A stretch of 64,000 bases of DNA from Halichondria panicea (Eukaryota; Porifera; Demospongiae; Suberitida; Halichondriidae). A model generated the notes under the pieces. The model saw nothing but the letters and a program-made list of their open reading frames with translations, ran no database searches and had not been told where the DNA came from. Location: contig NC_087391.1 in the NCBI RefSeq assembly GCF_963675165.1, positions 1,941,001 to 2,005,000 on the forward strand, written 5' to 3'. Both the position numbers and the translations under genes were made by a program. This document shows, piece by piece, positions 32,101 to 47,100 of this stretch (positions are counted from its first letter, which is position 1; the number at the start of each line of letters is the position of its first letter).

Positions 32101-35100
32101 ACCACGAGGATCTTCATCTTGGCCAGGAAGTGCAGGGCCATCTCATTGGTAGCATCTCTGTAAAGGAAAGGACAAAACACACTGAAACCTTTAAGAGGAC
32201 ACTTTAGGTAGTTATTGGTTATTATTGAGCACCCTGGTCTCGGGGGTAGGTGCTCTACTTGAGGGGGGGGGGGGTTTCTACTGAAGTATGCCACCAATTT
32301 TATTCACTTTCCACATAAAATTTAACATCCGCAATTAATATAATAATTATACTGCCCGTTTATACATGTACATGTACATTGTAGACAATACTTTTATGAC
32401 TCGAGAGTACTGATGAACCTCTCAAGTCTCAAACAGCAGTCTTCATTTGTTGTAGCAAGATTCAAGAAAGGCAAAACTACAGTGGTCTAGATAATGCCTG
32501 CTGGATACTTGCAAATCATATAATTGCTAATGGAAGGCAGTCAGCTCAATAGATACAATATGACCGCCATCTGCCCAAGTCGCAAATAAAGGATGATGGT
32601 GCACTTCTACAAAGTAAAGCCGTCAACATATAGTTATGATTGAGCCATACTCAACAGACACTCAGTTAGCAAAAAGTTATTCAATATCCTGTGGTAACAA
32701 TGCCTGCTACAAGCGTGAAAACTTCCTAGGCTAATGAAAGCTAAGGAGAACACACAAACTCTTGAAGACACATACCTGAGAATGGACTTCTGGATGAGCA
32801 GCACGTTGCAGCCTGCCTTCTTGATCTTCTTGCAGATATTGAGAATGTACTGTCTCTCTTCTTTGAGGATGCGGTCCATCTGAGAATAGTCTGACACTAT
32901 CACCTGGTTCTCCATCTGCAAACAGAACCATTGCCATAGTTACGGGGTGACACGTACAGTACATGCAGAATAACAGACTAATTGTGCTAGAGCCAGAATA
33001 AAATATTCCATTGCCAGTCTCAGAAACCAAGGCAGGCAACAAAATTAATTGCTGATCTTTACCATAGAAAACACCTATTTGGCTAGGCATTGAACACAAT
33101 AGAGTACAATTTGACCATTTACAGAAAACTGGTTTTAAGCCCCCTAGAAGGTACCTAGCAAAAATGCAGAAATTCAGGCCTTGGCCACTTAGCTAGCGTA
33201 GACAGCATACTCACGTCTGTCTTTGGTGGTGAGATACAAAACTGAATGAGTCCTATCTTAGCCTTTTCCACGCGAGTGACCCCTCCAGCCAAGTGAGAGG
33301 CCTTCTGGTCCAACACTAGTCCCTCTACCAGCTCAGTGTCCTCAACTGTACCTCTGTAGGAAAAAGAATGGCATTTACGAGTTAGTCACTGCAAAGAAAA
33401 GTAATACATGGCTACTACTGCAAGGCAATGGATTCGTTATGCACAAAGGTATTATATATTACACAACTAAGAAAGGATTGTAACTGCACAGTGTGTATAC
33501 ACATGTACTCAATGCTATAAGCACCTACATGTACATGTATGCAAGCCAGTGCCATTTACACTCCAGGCTAACTACATTGTTTGTACATGTAATATTTGCA
33601 GCATCATCTTTTTATCAGAAACCGTTATTAAAAAAAAAGAGCTACGTATAATGTGTAACTTACCCCAGTTTCCTCACAAGTTTAATATTGTTGAGGTCGA
33701 CATTGGTAGCAGTGGCGGGGTCAATCACCTTAAGTACAGCATCCACCGAGAGTGGAGCCAGCAGGCTGGAGTACTGGGACACCACCTGCACACCAGTGTG
33801 TGTGAATGGGGAGAGAGAGGGGGTTTTCATGATGGGAAACTAGTACACAATAGCATTAGGGGGGAGGTATAGTTGTAAAGAAAACTGTACTATGAATGAG
33901 AAAGTGTGACGCAAGTACACTTTTCTATGAGCATACGTCTACATGTATATATTATTAAGACCTTAGAGTTGAGTGAGGTGGTGGCGCTCTTGAGGAGGGA
34001 CTCACGGTCGTCAAGGGTAACTGGGGTCGACATCTCAGTGAGGACCTCGGTGGCTTTGACAGCTGCCTTCTGGAATGAGTCGGAAATCGTTGTGGGGTGG
34101 ATACCTGTAAAACGGAGCACGAATTGTAAAGGGTGCCATACACCTTACACCAATATCAGGACTGATCGGCTTCGGTAATAATGCTAACAGAACACGCCAC
34201 AACTATGAGAGCATGCACAGAGGGCGCACTATTGGGCCTCCGAGATCATAATCCAAAACTAGTGTAGCTATAGTACTTCACCTTTGTATGCACAATACGT
34301 ACATGCCAATCAATGCATAATATTTATCAGGATGTCATACAGGGGAAAGGAGGGATACCCCCCCCCCCCCTAAAATGTTGTATTCATGCACCAGTTGTCG
34401 GACTGAGTGTCCATAGCTGGGGTATTGAAATAACAGCTGACATTTTTTCAGCAAAATTTTCTGATTACTTTTCTTATTTCCCCCTCTACTTTAAAATCCT
34501 GTATGACACCCTGTTTATGCTCTCTGTGATCCGGCACAGGGATAAATTTTGAGGCCACAGTAAAGAACACCCACTAAGATACCTTTCTCCAGCAAGTTCT
34601 GACTGGCGTTGAGCAGACTCCCTGCAATGACCACCACAGAGGTAGTTCCGTCACCAGCCTCAATATCTTGTGCCTTGGAGAGCTCCACCAGCTGAGCAGT
34701 GTGGTTGTGTGTGGGTGGGAGAGTAATACTGTCACTGAGCATACGTAAAGGAATACAGCTCATAAATTTCTTTATTTCACTTTCGTTTATTGTTAATCTT
34801 TTCTTTACAGTGCCTTCAGCTTTGAGAGTAAATACCATGCACAATAGGGTGAGTAGCTAGTTGTAACTTAAATCTATCTCAAGATTGGAACATTTCTAAG
34901 AAATTGTGCTGATACCATTGTATAGGTGAATGAATAAGCTACAACATTATTCAAAAATATTTCCTCAAAAGTTGTTGTAGCGGGAAATCATTTTAGGTGA
35001 AAATGGGGGTACATCGTAAAAAAATGTGTGTAACATCAAATATCTCCGGAACTAAAGTATTTCTGGACACATTTTTTGTTACATCAAAAGATAGAAAATA

Positions 35101-38100
35101 TTAACAATTAAAGTGCAAAAACAATTAGACCTTAGACGACAAAATTAATTTGCTTGAGTTCCATCGCTAAGCGAAAAGGCACCCAAAATACACCATAATT
35201 GAGTATTAATCAGTACGTGTACTTATGTAAGCTATACGTAACCATGCATAATATTATGTTAGGTTAACTATTCAGGAATGTTGTGCCAAAGTTCCAAACT
35301 TTAGCCGAAAACGATTGGTCTTTTCCATTGCTAAGCGATTGTCCACTATAGAAAAATGTTGGTGTTATATAAACCAACACATACCCACCACCTTTGATTG
35401 CCATGGAAATCTTTTTGGATATGTTTTAGATAATTTGTTCACCGTTATCATCATATTTTCTTAGAAATGTTCCAACCCCAAAATATTCACATTTATGCAC
35501 CAATACACACCAAATTGCGTTTATTTACTCTCTAAGCTGAATGCACTGTAAAAGGAAATTAATAACATTATCTACATGTAGCCAATATAAATTATATCAC
35601 ATTGAGGTTATATATAAAAAAAACCAGTTCAATTGTGTTCATTCTCTTCATTCTCTGAGAGGTATCGGTCATAGGCATCCTCCACCCATTTTTGAGGGGT
35701 GGCTATGTCGTCTCTCACTCTCCTCTTGTAGCAGCGGGCCAGGAGGTAGTACAACACAAACCCAGCAAGACTTAACAAAGCAGCCAGTCCAGTATACAGT
35801 ATCACTATCCACGGGTGAGTTGATCTAAGATCATGAAGTACTTCGAACAATATTTGAGCTAAAATGTATGTGACTACATAGATACACCACACATAGCCGA
35901 GCAGAAGGCCTCTCATATTGTAGGGCGACTGGGCACACACAAATTCCATAGCGGAAGTCAGTAACGAGATAAGAAGAGCGGCCACGACAATAGAGTGAGC
36001 ATATGCCAACACTATGTGGACAGGGTGGTTCGTCACATAGTAGTAAATACTCAGATGTACACACACAAAGTTCACGATGAAGATTGCAAATGCTATAAGG
36101 CCAATTCGTCGTATGGAGCTTAGAAATATGTGACAGATCAGAGGGTACATGAATAGCTCATAAACTACTACTAGAACAATACACCACAGGTCCCATTGAT
36201 AAGTGAAGTAGGTCAGTACAGTTGTGGTACAGTTGGAGGCTCCATCGAAATGCAGCTCATAATCAAACAGATCAAAAACGCTCAGAAACATATGAAAAGC
36301 GACGAGGATTATCGACATGGGTGAGGTAAGAGCTAAAATTCGAAAGAGAGTTTTCACATCTTCAACTTGCTCTGTAGTGAACGGTCCACCATACCTGGAC
36401 TTGCTCACGTCCATTCTTGAAGGAATGTCTTCCTCCCAGTATGTGAGAGCACTGCGATTGATAGGAGCCTTGTGTTGCTTAGCAAACTTGAGAATTCGAT
36501 AAATAATTTTCAGAGACTGCGGTGACTTTGGTTCAATTATCAGCCATTTTGGAGTTATAAAAACATCAGAAATGAGAACAATAGACATGCAAATCACTGG
36601 AAACAAGCTAAAAACAAGAGCATACTCCGACCCAATACACTGAACACCAACATTAAAAGAAACTTCGGCTAACCAAAACCCACCGAACACAGAAGCGACA
36701 AACCAGGCGATGAAACTGGTAATGTTAGTTGATGAAGACTCAGGCATCTGATCCAGACCAACTTGAGGCAACGTCACTGGAATTATGGCACTACTGCCAT
36801 GCCCAATAAACTTGACTATAGTAGTTAGTGCAATTGCCAGGCTAGCATCGATGTCAACGGCATTTTCAACAACAAACAGAAAAGATTGAAGCAAAGCTGT
36901 CACAAACATTAAAACCATCCCCATCTTAGCAACACGGTACTGCCCTAAATATGTGTCCGCCAGCCAACCAAAAAAGACGGCACTGAACGGCCACAGGATA
37001 TAAGGGACAACACTAACAATCACACTGCCCTCCACTTCAGACACACCAACGTACTTATAGGTCATAGCATCGATCATTACAGAGAGAAAGAAGTTCCAGA
37101 CGAGAACTAACAGGGCTGACTTGGAAGAAAATTTTCTCCATCTGGGCTTGAGGCATTTCCTGTAGTTGGGCTTAAGCTGCTGAATACATACAGGTGGTTC
37201 AACTTTTTCAGATATGCTAGCCAAATTTTCAGACATGTTAAAGTTTTAGTTGTCTTTACAGCTAGGCTACATTCGTCAATAAGCAATGGCTACTGATTAG
37301 CACGTGCCACTACACATATTGTTCGAGTGAGACAATGTTTTTAACAACTTATGTGACTGTATGTACAATACACCCCAAAAACATTGTCAAATGCCCCAAG
37401 GATACATATATAGTGGCAACCATTGTATTCCTGCAGTACACATACAGTTATTATATTGTTCTCCAGTTAGAAATGTCAACTTATACTCGGAAACTTATTC
37501 ATGGAAAGTATCAACAAAACGAAAACGTTCAAAGCAACTTAATATAAAAAATACTGGCCAGTACGTGCTAGAGTACAGATCTATTTGAGAGATATCTGTC
37601 GTAGACTTTCTCAACCAAAGTATGAACGCTGACTATGTCATCTCTTTCTCTCCTCTTGTACCAGCGAGCAAGTAGACAAAACAGTACAAACCCAACCAAA
37701 GTCACCACAGTAGCGAAGGATGAGAAGATCAACTTGTGATGCGCTAAACCATATTTAGAAAATAAGAAGGTGATTATCAGTTTGGCTACTCCACTAGAAA
37801 ACATGACAATACAACTTATGTGACTGTATGTACAATACACATTGTCAAAAGTTCCAGGATATACAATTGGATAACAGTCGTATAACCATTGTATTCCGGC
37901 ACTTATAATTCTACAGATAGTTAGTATATGTAGCCAATTACGAAAAATATCAACAAAATGCTCAAAGTAAATGAAAAATACTAGCCAGTACGCGTTAGAA
38001 TACAGATCTATTTGAGATATCTGTCGTAGACATCCTCAACCAAAGTATGAACGTTGACTATGTCATCTCTTTCTCTCCTCTTGTACCAGCGAGCAAGTAG

Positions 38101-41100
38101 ACAAAAAAGTATAAGCCCAACCAAAGTCACCACAGTAACAACGGATGAGAAGATCAACTTATGTTGCGGCGCTAAACCATCTTTAAAAAACGAGAGGGTA
38201 GTTATCAGTAAGGCTATTGGATAAGAAATGATGACAATACACCACAAGTAGCCCTGCAAAAGACCGCGCATATTGTAAGGTGACTGAGCAGAAATAAACT
38301 CCATTAAAGAAGGATATAGTATCGAATAAATGATAGCTACACTCAAAACATAGATGTAGGCTAGTGCAATGTGAACATCATGGTAGAAATAGAAGTACAC
38401 ACAGATCAATACGCAGAAGAAGGAGGCAATCACAATAAGCAAGACAGACACACCAATACGTCGGATTGAGCTCGGAGTCAAGTGTCCAAATAGTGGGAAA
38501 ATAACGAGCTCATGCACAACAGGAACAGGGCAATAAGCAAATTCTGGTCAGAGGTGAAAAACATAATCACATGTGAGTGGCATAGTTGGCTGTCGGTTGC
38601 ATTCGCAACATTTTCAAATGGATCAGCTTTGAGTATATATACAATGTTCGATTGTATTTGGAATGATAAAAAGCTCAGCCATAAGGGTGCAGTGAGAGCT
38701 AATATTCTTAAGAGAGTTTTCACATCTTCAACTTGCTCTACTGTAAATGGTCCACCATACTTTGTCTTCCCCAGGTCTAGTCTAGAAGGTATGTCTTCCT
38801 CCCAGTATGTGAGAGCACTACGATTAGTAGGAGATTTGTGTTTTGCAGCATATTTCAAAACACGATAGGTCGTCTTAATAGACTGTGGAGATTTTGGTTC
38901 AATAATAAGCCATTTTGGAGTGAGGAAAAAGTCAGAGATGACAACAATTGACATGCTAACTACAGACAATAAGCTCCAAATTGTCTCAAAATCACTTCCG
39001 AAACAAACCGAGCCCGTGGTGTGAGAAAAATCACTAAACCAAACACCCCCAAAAAAAGAAGCGACAAACCACGCTATGAAACTAGTGATGTTGGAGACCG
39101 AGTTGTCGGTCATTTGATCCAGACCAATTTGAGGTAGAGTGACAAATAGAATAGCAAGACTACCATATCCTAGAGATAAAGTGAACGTTACTAATCCAAT
39201 ACTCAAACTATGTGAGTACTCCATGATGGGCTGTCCGACTATAACCAATATACACTGCAGAATGGAAGTTACAAACAGCAGTATAAATGCAATCTTTGCC
39301 AATCGGTATCGCCCAATAAAGTTAGCAGCAATGTAGCCAGTAAGCAAAGCCACAATGACAAATATGACTACAGGCACAATAACAGAAATGGGGTCATCGT
39401 CATCGTTCAAAGGAAGCAATATCGTTAGATTGCCCAAATATCCAATTATAGAGCTGACTAGACCATTCCAAATGAGCACTAACACAGCTGCCTTTGAAGA
39501 AATCTTTCGTACTCTGCATTTAGGCTTGAGGTACTGACTGCACCTTAGGATAACGTCTTCTGTCACAGGTTGGTTGATTAAACAGTTTTCTTCTGTTAGA
39601 GTATTCACTACACATGGCTCAGTATTAGTAAGAGCCCTGGACGCAAACACCACATGCTTTGTTGATGAGCCAGACTCAGAACTACTCATACTCAAGCTTG
39701 GGTCTGCCATATCAACAGTTATGATTTCCCTATTAATTTGCTAATACAAGAGCTTTAAGATGCATGTGACAAGCCAAATATAGGAACTCACAATCAGTAT
39801 CAATTATAAACAATACCCTTCCTGACCACTACCCTCCTCGGGTTCTCAATACAACTAAGACACCTACTACATGAACCTACTCCAACTGCATGTTCATAGC
39901 ATTATAGTAGGCTCGGGTTCAAGGCATGGTATACACATTAGCTTCTATGAGGTAGATCATAGTCCAGGGCTCAGTATCATTAGTAAGGGACACAACGCTT
40001 TGTTGATGAGCCCTAGCTCTACATCAGACTCTAAAGTACACTTACTCAGCTTTGCGTCTGCCATATAAACAGTTATACATTTACTTTCACTTCTATAATA
40101 TCATTTGCAAATACAAGAGCTTTAAGGATTTGCATGCGACTAGCCAAATATAGAAACTCGCTACCAGTGTCAAACAATGCCCCTTCTGTATGCTACTCAT
40201 AACATACAATAGGCTTGAGTTCACGGCATGGCATACCGTATAACGGGTAATCTTTGGGTTTATAAGCAATAATTTAGTCAGTTCGTGGATCTTATTCTTG
40301 TTGTTGCTGCTTGCACTGCAGGTAAAGGTAGTCAATCGCTTCATTTATGGGTAAAATATTCGTGGTCCAGTGTTCAACCACGAAAATCCCGAATATTTTG
40401 CCCCCCAGAAATCACCAGTACACAGAAATGAAACAAAAAAATTTGTCAACACAAAAAGCATGGAATTTGGTATAACATTTTTTTATATAATTAAGGGTGG
40501 TGACAAGGGAAAAACAATTTTGAGCGTATGTGACATACATGTACATCAATTAACATCAGGTTTTTCGGGGAGATATCGGTCGTATACTTCTTCCACCCAC
40601 ATATGAGGAGTCGTAACGTCATCTCTAACTCTCCCAGTATACCAGCGAGCAAGCAGACCGAACGATACCAACCCTATTAGACTGAGCAGAGCAGATATAA
40701 CAGTGTGTACTAATAACACAACTTGGTTATCTTCAAAGTCACGTGTCATGTAATAGGCAAGGCTGGCGATTGCATATGTGAAAGAATTGATGCACCATAC
40801 ATAGCCAAGAAGGAGACCACGCATATTGTAGGGAGACTGAGCAGACACAAACTCAACTAAAGCAGTCAACATCAACAAGGCGATCAGACACACACTGAAC
40901 GTGTGACCATAAGCTACCACAACAGGAATATAATTCGTGTAATAGTAGTAAATAGACAGAAATATGCAAAGAATGTTCAAAATTGCAGTGAGCACAGTTG
41001 CTGCACCAATACGTCGAATGCTGCTTGTAACTATGTGCCCAAATAGCGGGTAAATCACCAGCTCGTAAACCACAATGAGAACCATAGCAACCAAGTACCA

Positions 41101-44100
41101 ATCATAGGTGAAGTACTGCGCGACTTGTGACGAGCATCGCTCATCTAAAACCGTTCCATTGAAATCTGCTAGAGACATTGTGTTGCCATACATGTTAAAT
41201 GACGTAAGAGTTATCCAAAGGGGAGTCGTTAGAGCCAAGATTTGTAGGAGAGTTTTCACATCTTCAACTTGCTCTATCGTGTACGGTCCACCATATTTTG
41301 ACTTCCCCAGGTCTATTCTAGAGGGTATGTCTTCCTCCCAGTATGTCAGAGCACTGCGGTTAACAGGAGACTTGTGTTTAGATGCAAAATTCAAAACACG
41401 GTAGATATTTTTTAGTGACTTCGGCGATTTTGGTTTAATTATTAGCCATTTTGGAGTTAAGAAAAAGTCTGAGATGAGAACAATCGACATGCATATCACT
41501 GGAAACAAGCTCCAGACAGTAGCTAAATCGTCCCCAATACAAACTGCAACTATGGTCGTTGAAAACTCACTAACCCAAAAACCAGCAAATACTGAAAAGA
41601 CAAACCAGGCAATAAAACTAGTAATGTTTGTGACGAAGCAATCAGGCATTTGATCTAGACCGATTTGAGGCAAGGTGACCAATAGAATAGCTGCGCTGCC
41701 ATAACCTAGAGACACTGTAGGCGCAACCAACCCAATTCTCAAACCAAGCGGGTAATTTTCATCAGGCGAATGCTTTGCTATCACAAGCACTGATTGCAAG
41801 ACAGACGCTACAAACAATAGTACAAATCCAATCTTGGCTGTCCTGTAATGTCCGAGGTAAGTGTCTGCAATCCAACCAGAGAGTAGGGCAACAATAATCA
41901 ACATTGTGAAGGGGAAAACATTAGAAAACGCTTCTTCATTCAGATGAAACAGATAAATGAGATTGTCCAGCGATCCAAATATACAGTTCACTAGGAAGTT
42001 CCAAATGAGCACTAACACAGCTGCTTTAGAGGAGAATTTTCTCAGTTGAAATTTAGGCTTGGGACATCGACTAAGCCTTGGAGAGCGGTCATCTGCCTCC
42101 TCAGATTGCTCCAATGGTTTTCCTTTGTCCTGAGCTGGTAGAGTCTCTCTCATTCGTGTAAACGACATAATATATTACAAGCCTACTCTCACTAAAGAAA
42201 ACAGTTGTTTATTTAACTTATTTGCAGAGGTCAAATAAAACAAAATTCATACACATTCCACACACACACATTGGAAAATTACGATCATGAATATATCTAG
42301 TCTACATGCATTAATTAGAAAAAATGATATACAGAATTTGTACAACGCGAATGTAATGTAGCTAGGTAGAAACTCCTAAGTACCGATCGTAGGCATCTTC
42401 CGCCCATTTGTGTGGAGTAGGTATGTCATCTCTCTCTCTCCTCTTGTACCTCCAGGCTAGAACGCAGTATAACCCCAGACCGACAACACTGACACCAGTG
42501 GAAGTACCACTGTACACTACATTAGAGTGCCCTCCCCCAATAAGGATAATAGCCGTACCAACCAGCATGTACGAAAGTAAGTTCAAGAACCAGAAATATC
42601 CCAAAACAACACCACGCATTTTATATGGAGACTGTGCGTAAAGCAGCTCTAGCATTGAAGTCATCCATAGGACCTTCAAGAACCCAGCAACGGCGGCTTG
42701 AGGATAGCTTAGCCACGGCCATGTCAATTCTGAATTGACACTTTGGGCAATATACAGTCCAAGATAAATAACATTCAGCAGCGTGACTAAAAATGATGCT
42801 AATCCAATTCGTTTTAGTATGCTCGACTCAAACATACTTGAAATGAAGGGATATATAGCAAACTCGTAAATGATCGTTCCTAGTACATAGGTATTACTAT
42901 CATTGTCTATGATGTATGTGATAAATGCACCTACACACGACTTAGTCTCCGGTATGATTGAGGAGTCTTGACAGAGGTAAAAGGCTACCATGATGAAAAG
43001 TAACGGCACACTAATAGCAAGTAGTCGCAAAATTGTCTTCACATCTTCAACTTCCTCAGTGCTGTATGGTCCACCATACTTGGATTTACCCAGGTCAATT
43101 CCTGAAGGTATATCTTCTTCCCAGTAGGTGAGAGAACTGCGATTGAGGGGAGCTTTGTGTTGCTTAGCAAACTTAAGGACATGAAAGATGATTAGTAAAG
43201 ATTGGGGCGACTTGGGCTCAACAATCAGCCACTTTGGTGATAGTAAAATATCAGACAGGCACACAATGCCCACAGACAGTGCTGGAAAGAAGCCCCATAC
43301 TCGTAGATAATCAGTGGATGGATTAATACAAGAGACTGGAATATAGCTGGTTGAATCACACAACCAATATCCAGCTTGAATTGAGCATAAGAACCATGCA
43401 ATAAAACTAGTAATGTTTTCGGTGGAGGCATCCGGCATTTGATTTAATCCAAGACTAAGCAATGTAACCAATACAGCGGCTTGTCCAGCATAGCCAATAG
43501 CATTAGAAATTATGAGAATGGATACAAACAATCGGCTGTCAAACTCAAGTACTTTATCAGTAACCTGGTAAAGCACACAGTTTATCACTGTAGACAGAAA
43601 CAGCAGTAACATTCCAATCCTAGCTACCCTATAACTTCCCATGTAAGTGTCCGCCAACCACCCGCTGACAGGTGCGACGACAGTCCAGGACACATACGGA
43701 ACCAAGGTTACCAAATTACGATAAAGATCACTTTGAACTGTGTTCACTCCAAAAGATGGATACAAGTTATTAAGAGAAGCTGTTGAGTAACTCAACAGAA
43801 AATTCCAAAACAGAACTAGGAAGGCTGCTTTTGAAGAAAACCATCTGATTCTGTATCTTATTTTACAGTGACATTTTCTCAGCTCTCCTGATCTGTGAAC
43901 TGATATTTCATGGTTGTTTCCTTTTATACAAGGTGTTGTACTGGTCAACTTCGTTTGATAATAGCTTGCTTCTTTAGTAGACAGAGCTGTGCTATCAACG
44001 TCATATGCTAGCAGATCCATGACAGAGAAAAACAGTAGGCTATACACTTTACATGTGCAACAATCAAGTTTGTGCAAGCTCAAACAATGACTGACCTTAT

Positions 44101-47100
44101 ACGCTAACAATCAAGTTTGTGCAAGCTCAAACAATGACTGACCTTATACGCTAATGGAGTATAATCAGATGACATAACAAATACAAGTTCAACGGGATAG
44201 AAATAAAATATTGAAAAATACAAACTGTTGATATCCATAGACTGGGATCGACACATGTACATGTAGGCATCAATCATGCACTTCCTCCACCATTAATTTT
44301 CTGAGCTACAAAAACATGATTTCTCACTCATTTCTTGTAAAAATTTGCCAACACCTACGCGCTTTGGGTTAAATACAGCCACCAGGAATAGCTAGGCATA
44401 TCGCTTCCCTCCATTACACGTGTGCAAATCAATAAATTCAAAACTTATATACCGGATCTTATATAAGCATATATACCGTATATGCTTGCTCAGAGGCCGC
44501 TCTTGTATAAAGGCCGCACTCAAATAGTAGCCTCCCTCTACAGCCTATCTTCAGGAATCGCTCTCAATTTGTAGCCTCAGTGAACTTTGAGGCTATGTCT
44601 CTGTACATGGCAGCAATACATGTATTGTCATACTGGTAGCAGCTAGCTACTGCTTTTGAAAGACTTTCTCATGGCTGAAATCGAGTTTGTGCAGCTGAAA
44701 AGAATTTTTGATGTTGGAACGAAAGGTTGCTGAATTAGTTAGTAGGCCTAAATAACGCCTCTCTGCCAATATTTAGTAGCCCGACCCTCTGATCAGCATA
44801 TACGGTTTGATGACACCCACAAACAATTGTGCATGCACATACAGAGTAATTTCCCCCACCAAGGTACATGAATTAAATGAATGGTGCTACGTTTGCAAAA
44901 AATAGAACTACAGACACAATATTAAACATGATCAATGTCATAATTATTACTAAATAGTAGCCTGGATTCTCATCAAAAATCTATCAATCACCCCACTACA
45001 AAACAAGAACACACAATACTTTGAACCAAAATGCAAAGAGCACAAAATACATAAAGGTGCACTGATAACTTTATGACGGGCTTGATAGATATCGATCGTA
45101 GACCTCCTCCACAATTCTCTGAGCCACAAAACCATCGTCTCTCACTCTCCTCTTGTACCAGCGAGCCAAGAAGCAGTGAGAAATGAATCCAACCAAACTA
45201 GACGCAAGCTTGACAGAAAAACAGATAAGATTTGAACAATCCCGATCACAAATCGTATTCGATACCAAAGTTAGTGCTACACTTCCTGGCATTATTATAG
45301 AAATCACAAAGACGACATAGCCAGAGAATAGTCCTCTCATGCTGTATGGAGCTTGAGCACACACTAACTCCAGCGACGAAGTAAATAAAGCACTTACAGA
45401 AAGATAAATGCATATCCTATTCGAATACGAGAAGACAGAGTTATAATTGACTACACCGCAGTAAACGAGAATAGTGCATGTTAGGAATATGGCATTCACG
45501 AGGACCACACAAAACAGTACAATTCCAATTCGCTTCAAGATACTGGGTAGATAGTGTTTGATGAACGGGTATATGGTGAACTCGTACAACACAATGCAGA
45601 TGAGCAAACACCACATATCATGATATGTAAAGTAGTAAGCAACCTGGTTCAAACAAACAGAGGAGAACAAATCAACAGCTGTTGCGTTAAAAACGGAGTC
45701 TATTTGTGTGAGAGAAATGTTCATAGTCCAGAGAGGCAGAGTTACAATGAACAGTTTAAAGAAAGTCTTCACATCTTCAACTTGTTCCGTAGTGAATGGT
45801 CCTCCGTATCGTGATTTTGCAAGGTCCATTCTTGAAGGAATGTCTTCCTCCCAGTAAGTGAGAGCACTGCGATTGAGGGGAGCCTTGTGCTTGGCAGCAA
45901 ACTTGAGAACTTGGTAGATGGTCTTCAAGGACTGAGGTGACTTCGGTTCAATAATGATCAATTTTGGAGCGACTACAAAATCTAGGATAAGCACAACCGC
46001 CATACACAAAGCTGGAACAAGACTCCAAAACTGCATCAACATGGAACGAGCATTGCTATCAATACAAGCACGAATAATACTAAACAGACTATCAGAAAAC
46101 CAAAGTCCAAACCAAATACAAGAAATGAACCAAGCTATAAAGCTGGTAATGTTAGAGCTCGAGGCATCAGGCATTTGATCCAACCCAAGCTGAATAGAAG
46201 TAACTAAGCAAACAGATACTGCTATGCCAGTAACAGTGGATGATAAAATAACCAAAACATTCACAAAAACTGAATTGAATGGAACTCCTTCAGATACTAC
46301 AACACCAAGAACACAATAGCAAATTGATGAGACAAACAATAAGACAAATCCAACTCTAATCAGTTTGTAGCTCCCGAACCTCGCATCAGCCAGCCACCCA
46401 GACAAAGGAGCAAACACAAGATATGAGCAAAGTGGAAGAAACAAAATTAAGTTCCAAACATGCTTTTCATGTGTCAAAAACGAATCAAAAAACAACATCA
46501 TCAAAGTAATGGCAGCTAACATCACGAGAATAGTCCAAATTAAGACCAGTAGAGCTCCCTTGGAGTAGAACCATCTCAGACTGTAGCTACACATTCTAGG
46601 CCTAAACTGCATTGCTAAACAATAAGTACTTTCGTAAGGCAAGACATAAGATATTTCATACTGACACAGAACAATAGCGTCTGCTTTAATACACAACAGA
46701 AAGTAACTCTACCACAAACATGCCCGTGTTTCCGTAATGAATATTACTCACGTAATGGATAAGAGTTATTCTAAGTGAGGAACGTGAGCCTACACTAGAT
46801 CGTTCGTAATCAAAAACTTATACCTTTGCATAAGTGAACTAATCAAATAATTATGCTCAGATTGTGACCTGTCTAAAAGGAAAGCACCAAAGATGCTAGC
46901 ACCTCAAGGAGTGGACATGCGTACTATAGCTTGTATACCTGAACAATACGTACTTTCGTAAGGCAGCCATAAGATATTTCATACTGACACAGAACAACAG
47001 CATCTGCTTTAATACACAACAGAAAGTAACTAACTGTAAACATGTCCATGTTTCCACAACGAACATTACTCACGTAATGGAGAAGAGTTAGTTATTCTAA

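Noticed and set aside
44021-44110. N-terminal extension of the clade-4 transporter
   Set aside because: Cys-rich, overlaps an exact 47-bp tandem duplication and has no counterpart in the paralogues.
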